A stretch of DNA of 64,000 bases from Pegea sp. RAD2-039 (Eukaryota; Chordata; Thaliacea; Salpida; Salpidae), in the NCBI GenBank assembly GCA_034620365.1, contig JAQGEQ010000110.1, positions 248,001-312,000 on the forward strand. The letters are read 5' to 3'. How positions within the stretch are numbered: the first letter of the stretch is position 1; every line of letters begins with the position of its first letter. A model generated the notes under the pieces. That model searched no databases and had not been told where the DNA came from. It saw only the letters and a program-made list of their open reading frames with translations. Positions 50,901-59,620 of this stretch are shown here, in pieces. Made by a program: the position numbers and the translations under genes.

Positions 50901-51233
50901 TGCGAAGATTTGAGCAGAAAGTCACGCCACTAGTACAAGGATTTGCCGCCGGATGGCGTACGAGTGTCGACTTAATTAGTCGCGAAGTGACCACGTCGTT
51001 TCCCAACTTCAAAGTGGGCAGTACAGTGGTCCAGGTCAGCTTCAATATCTTCATTGTGTGTCCATAACAGCTTATGTCCTTTTCAGGCCACTTTCACGCA
51101 GCTTATTCAATATTATCATCGCTTTCAAAAGCTTTTCACACAAGCTCCTTTCAAATCAATCCCAGCTAAGTCTGAGCTCGTCAACATGCATCTAGTAATG
51201 GTAGAGATGAAGAAATATAAACCCACCTTCTAA
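47957..51233 (+). CDS. VPS52: VPS52, GARP/EARP tethering complex subunit, 16 exons
   Basis: 704 aa (human 723). A core subunit of the GARP and EARP complexes that tether endosome-derived vesicles to the trans-Golgi. Exons: 47957-48023, 48074-48126, 48175-48250, 48300-48367, 48418-48593, 48642-48792, 48844-48944, 49398-49530, 49581-49982, 50039-50119, 50171-50332, 50385-50486, 50541-50642, 50691-50819, 50870-51034, 51087-51233. All junctions keep phase. Landmarks: an N-terminal coiled coil (LNDDVVKEALNKGVDLREY), IREYLIQKIYSFRKPMSNY, RDDLMATEDGVRRGFFSSS, DNRPHYITRRYAEFS, QLVFLINNYDMLLSV, SSFQQLLNRRTLEFVEEVL and the C-terminal LVMVEMKKYKPTF-type end. Exons 1-7 are AT-rich while exons 8-15 are GC/CpG-rich; the switch falls at the minisatellite intron. 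Eight TGACGTCA copies lie here, six intronic and two exonic. AATAAA at 51289. Confidence 0.95.
48966..49386 (+). repeat. 22-bp minisatellite in VPS52 intron 7
   Basis: About 19 units with core TGATCTTCATCTAATC followed by TTTAAC, plus truncated units near 49195-49220 and diverged ones at the 3' end. The array occupies nearly the whole 453-nt intron, while its neighbours are about 50 nt. It runs directly into the acceptor (GATCTTTGTCATCAG). Confidence 0.93.
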
Positions 51234-53495
51234 TCTTTTAATTTTCATTTATTCTACATCTTTTTTCCAATCACATTTAGATTCCACTAATAAAGTTTCT
51301 CCATCTATTAATTTCTTCTAAATGTTATCTTCAAATTACATCTAGAAGCTTCATCACAACAAAAGTCATCCTGGATTTTCATCAGATTTTTGTTCTAATT
51401 AGAAGCATTTAACAAATCGAAGAGTTAAGTCGGCTTACAACAGAGGAGGTCTTTAATCTCGAGTTTTTGCCGACTCAGAGAGATGCCCTCAAAAGTTCAC
51501 TAAAATTCATCTGCTAAAATTTTGGCTTTATAAAGCTACTAAACATTTAAGTTCACGAAAGACCAACAATGTTTAAAAATTCTAAAATAAAAGTTGAATT
51601 AAGTAAACGGCAATATGCATATATAAAATTCCAAAGAGACAAAATTACTATTCTAGCTATCAAAAGCTTATTTTAATTAAAAATGCTTTTTGAGTTTCAA
51701 AGTAAAAAATGGGTGCATAAAATTTCTTTCAAGAATTAAATAAATTCTTCCATAACAGCATAAAAATATCTCAAAAGGAAAGGTCAGATGTATAGCTTCA
51801 GAAGTCCAGACTTAAAAAAGATTTAAAAAATCTCTCCATACATTTCATTAAATGGTTTCGTTGAAGCTTAATAACTACTTTAAACAACAGATGTAATTTT
51901 TTCTATAAAGGTTTTTTGAAGACTAAATTTGAGTGAAATTTCCCTATTATTATTAATTATCATTAATATTATAAAATAAGAGGACATGAAGTAGGGATTA
52001 AGTCGATTGGCTGCTAATACATTGTGCCTTGTGACATGATTTGAATCCTCGCTCAAAGTACGATATACTTGTGCTCCATCATACTATCTGTCGAGCGCGA
52101 AAAGTATCTTACCAAACTGAGGAAAACAGCTGCACTGCCTTGTAGAAGCTTCGCGAAAGTTAAAGTTGTAGAAGTAAGCCCAAACAGAAAATCTACAAAC
52201 TATCGAATATCAATGTTGCTATCCCAGGTCACTGGGCCATGACACCGAACAGTGGATGTAAGGAGGAGTATATACCATCGCACGCTACTCTTCTACTAAC
52301 ACCTAGCAGCCAAAATTATTTTCAAATTGAACATTTTAATATTTTATGTTCACTATGGCTTATTTTTCATTCCTTTTTAATACTTCTTCTAATTATAGTC
52401 CTTAGACTTTGGTAAAATATTTTGAATGTTGAACCAACTGGTGTTTTTAAGGAAAAAACTAAAGTTGATTTTTAATCTTTAATACCATTTTACCTTTTAT
52501 ATAATTTCGTCGCTTATAGAGTTAATTAATACATTTGAAACTTGTAGTTTACTTTGTAAGATGTAATCACATCCCAATAAAATATATTTTTTACAAAAAA
52601 TTCGCTTAAAATGATTTTAGAAAAGAAGTTTAGAGGTTTTACTATTAAATGCTCATAGTACTTCTTATGTTGAGTAAGTGTAGTCATATTTAAAAGTTTC
52701 AAAATGTAAATAGACAAAATAGTTCTGATTGCTAAGCCATGTGTCGCTATCGATTGGGTGTAGGTATTTTGTGAATATTCTTTCTTTTCTGATTTGTAAT
52801 TTTGCACTTTTTGAGTAAATTCGAAATATTATAAGCCTTTTGTTTTAATAATTTTGTTTTTAATTTTTAATCAATTTGACTCTGGTTATATTAGTTTTTT
52901 AATATAAATTATTTTTCGTATAGTATTATTTTTATGTAGCAGCTTATTTATTATCAGTTACAATTTTTGTATAAAATTATTAAGTTTTTTTTTGCCAATG
53001 AGAGGAATATATATTTATTTATTCTATTATTTCATACTATCTTTCTACTTTAATCACTAGCAAAATAAAATGACAAAATTTGATCACTTAAAATAAGCAG
53101 AAAATATTCAAAAATTCCATTGATAGTTGTTAACATTTGAAGTTATTTATTTAAATTATTCTTATTTGATTTGTCTTTGTATATTGGTTAACCTTAATGA
53201 ATTATATTTTAACTAAACTTCTAACTTATAAATATATTTGATGTAATTTAATTTTTTATTATATTTTGATATATATGTAAGTTCTAAGAAAGCTTTTATA
53301 GAGCATATATATATATATATTATTAGGGCTTTAAGTTAAAGCTTATAATAGCTTTTATTTCAGTAATTTCAATGAAATAGAAAAATGTTGTTGGTAATGA
53401 TTGCAGATACTTAACAGATTTGCTAGATAAAGTTTTTTTCTAACTTTTCTACAGTTTTTGTGAAGTTATTTAAGACATTTTTAAGATATTTTAAG
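51234..53495. other. VPS52 3' region and intergenic
   Basis: The VPS52 poly(A) signal is at 51289-51294. Apart from the SINE-like element at about 51990-52320, the rest is AT-rich with no gene. A strong acceptor (TAACTTTTCTACAG, ending 53454) lies 41 nt before the SURF2 ATG. Confidence 0.5.
51990..52320 (+). mobile_element. Possible tRNA-derived SINE
   Basis: A GC-richer island in AT-rich DNA. It begins with a tRNA-like head: an A-box-like AGTCGATTGG at 52001-52010 and a B-box-like GATTTGAATCC at 52038-52048, about 30 nt apart as in tRNA genes. The B box differs from GGTTCGAATCC mainly by C-to-T/G-to-A type changes. An unrelated body follows, ending near CTCTTCTACTAACACC. No target-site duplication was identified. 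The family is unknown. Confidence 0.45.
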
Positions 53496-54771
53496 ATGGC
53501 TAATATTGCTATTAATGAATTAAGTGATGAATTTGTGAAACTTCTGGAGAAGAATCCATCTTTGGTTTTTACTGATAGTGGAAGGGTAAGTTACACTTCT
53601 TTTTGAAAATTATTTTTGATTATATTTGTTTATATTTTAAATTATATTATTATATATAATATTTTTTTATAGATCAAATGTACTTTGACTAACCATGAAA
53701 TGCCAATCAAGCTTGAACCTGTTCTTCAACATACAACAGCTAAAAAGTATTTAAAGTTGTCCAAAAATATCTCAGAGCCCTTTTCATATGAAGATTATGA
53801 ACCTTATCTTACAAAAAGTAGTTTACCAGGACATAAGTGAGTTTTTCATCAATTAATTTATTTAATTAATAAATATTATTTAAGTTTTTTTGATAATTAT
53901 CTATTTGATGGCAATTTGAATATTTATTGTGAATATTTTACAAATTTGGTTCTGATGTATTACACATTTTATTTTTTTAGGAACAAACTTTTATGTAATT
54001 TAACTTTGCGTCTTGTGAACAAGCAGCCAGACCACGTGCTTCGTCATGTCAGTGGAAAACGATTTCAAAAAGCTAAAAAGCGATGTATGGAATTACATTA
54101 AATTAATAACTTCTATTTATTTTGTTTAAAATTTTGGTTCGATTTGTATAAATCTTGTGGTTCATTCAAACTAATTCTAAACTTTAGGGGATGATTGTGA
54201 AAAGAATGGAAAATTGTTTGTAGCCACACCTCTCTTAAGTAAACTTGCTGAAGTAGATGATGTTGAAGGTTTGTGATTTGAACTTCAATATTTTCACTTG
54301 TTATTTGCTAATTTAGTTTTTTATGTTTTTTGACTAATTTTACTGATTTGATTTTAGAAGAGGAATCAGAAGATGAAACAGATGTGACTGTTGCTTCAGG
54401 TGGTTTCATCTTATTCTTTTGATCAATTTTTAAAAACTTATGTATCAGTTTCTAATTATTTTCTAATTTTCCATTTAGTTGAAAATGGCGATGATCAAGT
54501 AGAAAAAGACGATTCATCACACGAGATGGAAGTTGTAAAAAAGAACAAAAAAGCTGCAAATGGAACCAAAAAATCTGCAAATGGAGTCAAAAAAGCTGCA
54601 AATGGAACCAAAAAAGCTGCAAATGAAACCAAGAAATCTCCAAATGGAGTCAAGGAATCTATTGATGGAGTCAAGAACATTTCTAAAAATGAAAAAAAAC
54701 GAAAGCAATGTGACGCAGGGAAAGAAAAATCGTCAAAAAAATCAAAAGCTGATTTAATAGTCTTCCAATAA
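53496..54771 (+). CDS. SURF2: Surfeit locus protein 2, 6 exons
   Basis: 257 aa (human SURF2 256). Function is poorly defined; vertebrate SURF2 has been linked to nucleolar 5S RNP handling. Exons: 53496-53585, 53673-53836, 53981-54084, 54188-54268, 54358-54399, 54479-54771. Family landmarks are FVKLLEKNPSLVFTDSGRIK, CTLTNHEMP and YLKLSKNISEPFSYEDYEPY, plus RLVNKQPDHVLRHVSGKRF and FQKAKKRWDDC. The last exon encodes an acidic linker, then six imperfect copies of the heptad KKAANGT/KKSANGV, then a Lys-rich tail ending SSKKSKADLIVFQ. This is probably a nuclear/nucleolar targeting tail and is not conserved in sequence with vertebrates. Poly(A) signal at 54929. Confidence 0.9.
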
Positions 54772-54928
54772 ACAGTTGTTCTTATTTTATAAGATTTTTG
54801 TTTTGAAGTTTATACTTTAAATTTGAGATGAATAATGAAATTGTCGTAAAAATGTAAATCATTATTTATTCATTTGTGTTTTTGAAGTTATAAATTTGAA
54901 GATTTAGTCAATTGCTTGTTAAAGATTT

Positions 54929-54954
54929 AATAAAATGAAAATTAAACTTTTCAG
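54929..54954 (+). promoter_or_regulatory. SURF2 poly(A) signal followed by splice acceptor
   Basis: AATAAA (54929-54934) is followed 18 nt later by AAACTTTTCAG ending at 54954. The FAM20B ATG is 41 nt further on. A poly(A) signal closely followed by a 3' splice site is the usual intercistronic layout in trans-spliced operons. An ordinary 5' UTR acceptor would look the same. Confidence 0.5.
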
Positions 54955-54995
54955 CTTGTAAATAATTATTAATTGATTTGTGCAATGATTAGAAA

Positions 54996-57088
54996 ATGAA
55001 GTTTTGGTATCGACTTGCTCTATCAGTTTTCATAATTTCAATAATTTTCATAATTTTCATCCAAAATAATCTGAACCGCTTGCAGTCTTTCAGGTTAGTG
55101 TAGTTTTTGCTTTTCAACTCCTAATTTGGCTCTTTATCAGAAATGAACAGATTTTTTACAATAAAACCATTGAAGCGGAGAAAGAGAGATTACAGTTAGA
55201 CTTTCGCTCAGCTTCTGCTGATCCTAAGAGCTTCCAGGTCCGATCTTCATCAAAATTTACATCAAATAATTTCATTCTACAAAAATAAATTTTCCACGCA
55301 AAAAGTGATAAGTCCAAAATGTTTCAGGTCGCCGCTGATTGGATAGAAAACCGCCAAATATATCCACACAACCATCCAGAGTTATCATCAATCCTAAAAT
55401 CCATGGCAACCCTGAAAATCATAAAAGCAGATGTCCTTCCCAAAGGAACTCAAATCAAGCTGTTACTCGTGTTAGAAGGTGGACAGTGGGTCGTGTTCAA
55501 GCAGAAGAGGTGGGACTTCAAATACGTCATCAGCTGCAACTAACTTCAGTTATGTCAGATATGAACGTGATGACGTCATAGAAGGTAAAGCATATGATGG
55601 TTACGATCGACACAACGCTGAGATCGCGTCTTTTCATCTCGACCGCTTACTGGACTTCAGAAGAGCTCCTCTTGTTGTTGGTCGATTTGTTAATCTAAAG
55701 ACTGAGATCTTGCCCGTTGCTACAGATCAATTGAAGAAGACTTTCCGTTCAAGGAGTATGTTTACTGGATCTGAAAGACTTTATTTGATTTGATCTTCAG
55801 ATGGTAGGATCTGTTATTTCGGCAAATGCCTCTACTGTAAAGAAGAAGAGATGGCGTGTGCTGGTACGATCACGTGATGGAAGGTAGTGTAACATTATGG
55901 CTTCCTGATAAATGGGCTCAGTTTACGCGGTTACGGCATCCTTATCAAGTCAGTCGCCTCTTCTGTAATTATTAAATAGTTTCTGAGTGAATTTTCATTT
56001 CAGAGGACTTATAAAGAAGGAAGATCAGCTTTATGGGAACGAGATGAGAATTATTGTGACTCAGTGGTTAAAACTAGAAGTCCATATGATCAAGGCGACC
56101 GGTTGTTGGATATTACTGATGGTTCAGCTTTCGATTATTTGATTGGAAATGCAGATCGTCACCATTACGAGATTTTTAAAGATAAAGGATCAAACTCAAT
56201 GATGTTGATGTTAGATAATGCTAAGAGGTAGATCTTCAAAGTGAAAAGATTTGATGTTGAAATTATTTGTTTTTTAGCTTTGGAAACCCTTTTCTTCACG
56301 AAAGCAGTATTCTTGCTCCTATTCGTCAATGTTGTTTGTAAGTTGATCTCACTTCATGTGATCTTTCACAAACTTCATCCGATCTTTCACAAACTTCATC
56401 CGATCTTTCACAAACTTCATGTGATCTTCACAAACTTCATGTGATCTTTCACAAACTTCATCTGATCTTTCACAAACTTCATCTGATCTTTCACAAACTT
56501 CATTCGATCTTTCACAAACTTCATGTGATCTTTCACAAACTTCATGTGATCTTTCACAAACTTCATCCAATCTTTCACAAACTTCATCTGATCTTTCACA
56601 AACTTCATGTGATCTTTCACAAACTTTATGTGATCTTTCACAAACTTCATGTGATCTTTCACAAACTTTATGTGATCTTTCACAAACTTCATGTGATCTT
56701 TCACAAACTTCATGTGATCTTTCACAAACTTCATGTGATCTTTCACAAACTTCATGTGATCTTTCACAAACTTCATGTGATCTTTCACAAACTTCATCTG
56801 ATCTTCTTCTTTAGAATCCGCAAATCCACTCACAAAAAACTGCTTGAGATGAGGCACGGAGTCCTTACCTACCTCCTTTCACATGCAATGAAAGAAGACC
56901 CGATCTCTCCTATTCTTAGTCAACTTCATTTAGACGCGATCATTCACAGGTTTATCACATCTTCTTCATTCACTTTCTAATTTGTATTTCTCTAAAGACT
57001 TGAAGTTCTCTTACAAACGATAGATGAATGCATCAAGAAAAATGGAAAAGACTCTGTTTTATTGGATCAATGGAAGGGAAGATCATGA
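54996..57088 (+). CDS. FAM20B: FAM20B glycosaminoglycan xylosylkinase, 9 exons, one apparent frameshift
   Basis: A Golgi type II kinase that phosphorylates xylose in the proteoglycan linkage tetrasaccharide. Exons: 54996-55093, 55141-55237, 55328-55509, 55550-55755, 55801-55948, 56004-56227, 56278-56337, 56815-56949, 56998-57088. The first encodes a cytosolic tip plus an Ile/Phe-rich signal anchor at about residues 8-24. Kinase landmarks are [70 protein letters not shown] (catalytic Asp) and LDNAKSFG (metal-binding Asp). The exons total 1241 nt, one short of a whole number of codons. The frame set by exons 1-5 meets a TGA at 55876 within exon 5, while the downstream frame is clean from about 55860. 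One added base would give 413 aa (human 409). No splice option repairs it, so it is a sequence error, a polymorphism or a recent lesion. Confidence 0.88.
56353..56808 (+). repeat. 21-bp minisatellite in FAM20B intron 7
   Basis: About 21-22 copies with core CTTCATGTGATCTTTCAC, and a few variant positions (CATCTGATC, CATCCGATC, TTTATGTGATC). The array fills the 477-nt intron and ends in the acceptor TTCTTCTTTAG. Since 21 is a multiple of three, endless open frames appear on both strands; these are artefacts of the period. Confidence 0.93.
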
Positions 57089-57601
57089 AACTCATTTTCA
57101 GCATTTCAATTCAACTTTTGTTTTTTTTATTCATTATCCAGATCTTCACTGTAAGATTATCCTAGATACTTTAATTCTGAATTTTATCTAATTAGCTTCT
57201 TTCAACAATTTGTTCATAATTTGTATTGTACTTAAAAACTCTTCATCAATTACTTACAGCAAGATGTCGACTGAGATTTTACAATTAAACATTTTTTTTG
57301 TTTCTTCACTTTATTACCACATTTTTCTTATTTTTTTTTATTAATTTAGCGAATACATTTACACAAACTGCATATTTATAGAATAAAAGCAAAATGAATT
57401 TTATTTGAATTAATTTAAATGCAATAAAGTTTGTAGTTGAGAGTAGAAGTGAAATGGACATCTTTATTGCCATTAAATAGTAAATTTTGTTGAGATATTT
57501 GTAGCTTTTAAATAGAAAGGGAGGAATAATTTGTTGTTAAAAAAATGTATAAAAAACGCTTTCACAGAATAGTAAGATTTATAAAAAACAAATAGAACAA
57601 C
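57089..57601. other. Convergent 3' region of FAM20B and ZDHHC
   Basis: About 500 nt between two stop codons on opposite strands. AATAAA occurs at 57382 and 57423 for FAM20B, and a reverse-complement signal (TTTATT) at 57462 for the minus-strand gene. No other gene. Confidence 0.6.
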
Positions 57602-58704
57602 TCAGATGCAAGTGATAAATGATAAGTTGGCTCTTTCCCTCTTATCTTCGTATTTAATTGGAAACGGAAATAAAAAATATAATGGGGCGAAACGACCAAA
57701 AATTGAACGTAAATTTCCAGCAAATCCTAAACTGTGTTTGGTGATTCCCTTACTGTATTCATAAGGAGTTTGGCCCCTGATCGCTAGATACAATTGAGCA
57801 AAAAAGAAGCAAGCACAACCAATTCCAATTACTACAACGCAATATAATAACAACACAAGACAAAAAATTGAAAAAGTTATAGAAATATCAGTTAGAAAAA
57901 AGTTGTAGGTGAGGCCTAGCATAGTATAGGAGAAGAAACCATAAAAAGTGAAATTAAAAGGAAGATAGAAGAGACTTAAATATGCGACGACAAATTTGAC
58001 ACAATGAAATGATCCCAATGCTACATGGACCCTACAAAAAGAAGAATTTATTTTGACGTTTGTAAGATTGTTTGAAAAAGTTTAATTGATAATTTGAAGT
58101 TGATAAAAAGTAACAATGAGACTTACAAGAAAGGGAGGAAGTAACGTTGGTTTTTCAACCCAACACACTTGCCGAGGAAAAAGCAGTGGTGGTCTTGTTT
58201 AATGATACAAGATTTGCAACAACTGCAGTGATGTGATCTTGGTGGTGAATGCTGGTTGCAAAATTTGCAATAAAACCAAGTTTTTGGAGGTTCATGCATA
58301 ACAACCCCTATTTTGATACAAAAGTGTTATTCCCTTCTTAAAAAGATTCCAAAAAAGTACTTTTAATTGTATTAAGCAAAAATTATAAACTGATTTCACA
58401 TAAACAGTTTAACTTACAATAAAAAGTTTTAAAAAATTGAAATGAGATTTTAATAACCTGTTTTATAAGAGTTATCTGTTGTAACAGCTAGCACATAATT
58501 TCCAACGATGTTGATGAAGATATATAACAGAAAAACTGTGTTTGTTGTCTGCTCGTGCTTGTCACTAATTGTTGCTGGGTATAAAGTAAAAATGCAAGTT
58601 AGTAATACACTTCCAGTAACAAACATAAAGAAAAAAATTGCAGCTTTTTCAATGAGTCCTGATTCTAGAGCAAATTTCACATTCTTATATATAAAGTTAT
58701 TCAT
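57602..58704 (-). CDS. ZDHHC24: DHHC palmitoyltransferase, ZDHHC24-like, 3 exons
   Basis: 285 aa (human ZDHHC24 284) from exons 58704-58458, 58307-58127 and 58031-57602, all in phase. A multipass membrane enzyme that S-acylates cysteines of target proteins. Two hydrophobic segments occur in exon 1. Exon 2 encodes the cysteine-rich domain, CKFCNQHSPPRSHHC, then CSCCKSCIIKQDHHC with the catalytic DHHC, then FFLGKCVGLKNQRYF. Exon 3 has two or three further hydrophobic segments and RGQTPYEYSKG, the counterpart of the TTxE motif, here TPYE. It ends GRFAPLYFLFPFPIKYED, which resembles the ZDHHC24 tail. Orthology rests on length and this tail and is moderately sure. A strong acceptor (CTTCTGATTTACAG) lies only 9 nt upstream of the ATG. 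MRPL43 lies 280 nt upstream on the same strand. Confidence 0.88.
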
Positions 58705-58984
58705 CTTTATACGCTGTAAATCAGAAGAACAAAATTAAAACAAGACATTAAAAAGTAGTTGTAGTCAAGATATTTTAGTTTATAAATAATAAATATGATA
58801 AACAAGTTTTGTACTTAGGTTAACTAACTCATATTCACGTGATAAAACTAAATTATTTCTAACATATAATATAATAAAACATAATGTATTATACATATAA
58901 TTTGATAATTTATAGACTCTAATATCTTGCTTCAAAAATGATAAACAAAAAACTTGATCAATATCAACATTATAAATATAGAAA

Positions 58985-59620
58985 CTAATAAATTGGTTTT
59001 AGGGCAGGGCCAAACTTTCCAAGTGGCATCTTTAATTTTTCTTCTTTTGTCAACTGAGGTCTATTTTTAAGCCGATCTTTTTCTGAAGCTCTATAAAACT
59101 TCTCCCAGCTGATATCTAATCCTTTCCAAGCATCTATCTTTTTGATTGACAGATCAAGTTTAACATCAGCACGATGTTTCTTATTTGTAAACGGAGTCCA
59201 CTGTCCTTGAATTGAAGGACAGTCTGTATGAATATTCTTTTTTAATGGAAATATTTCAAGACCTGATCTGGTAGCAAACATTTCTAAGGATTTGGTGATT
59301 TCATCAGCATCTAGATGAGTGAAATCATGAAATTCTTCTCTTCCATTTAAAAACTCAATTGATAGTGATGGTTTAACTCCAGTTTCAGGAATCACATAAA
59401 AGCTAACACTTGGATGTTTACGAGCAAAATTCACCAGTTTTTCTTCTACAAATCTTCGAGCATATTTACTTTCATCAGATGTTTCACAGAACTTGAAGTT
59501 TACTCGCTTCAACTGGATAATAGATTGACCAACTCCACTTTGAAGGACAGATTTCAGAAAAACATGTGGCCTAGTGTTGTAAGTATGTCCTTTTGGTGTT
59601 AGTCTAACTATACTTGACAT
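58985..59620 (-). CDS. MRPL43: Mitochondrial large ribosomal subunit protein mL43
   Basis: 211 aa, intronless within the coding sequence, from the ATG at 59620 (MSSIVRLTPKGHTYNTRP). The L51/S25/CI-B8 thioredoxin-like domain of mL43 is evident: FLKSVLQSGVGQSIIQLKRV, ARRFVEEKLVNFARKHPSV, SFYVIPETGVKPSLSIEFLNG and the diagnostic HTDCPSIQGQWTPFTNK. A C-terminal extension of about 60 residues follows the domain, longer than the human 159-residue isoform has. A TTGTTTCAG acceptor ends 9 nt upstream of the ATG. Confidence 0.93.
   Translation of the reverse strand: MSSIVRLTPKGHTYNTRPHVFLKSVLQSGVGQSIIQLKRVNFKFCETSDESKYARRFVEEKLVNFARKHPSVSFYVIPETGVKPSLSIEFLNGREEFHDFTHLDADEITKSLEMFATRSGLEIFPLKKNIHTDCPSIQGQWTPFTNKKHRADVKLDLSIKKIDAWKGLDISWEKFYRASEKDRLKNRPQLTKEEKLKMPLGKFGPALKPIY

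Noticed and set aside
52001..52060. Functional tRNA gene
   Set aside because: A- and B-box-like words are present but no complete cloverleaf with paired acceptor stem could be drawn; better explained as a SINE head.
56241..56980. Long plus- and minus-strand frames of IFHKLHV or MKFVKDH repeats
   Set aside because: They arise from the 21-bp minisatellite inside FAM20B intron 7; the period is divisible by three and the unit lacks stops. Splicing on both sides supports an intron.
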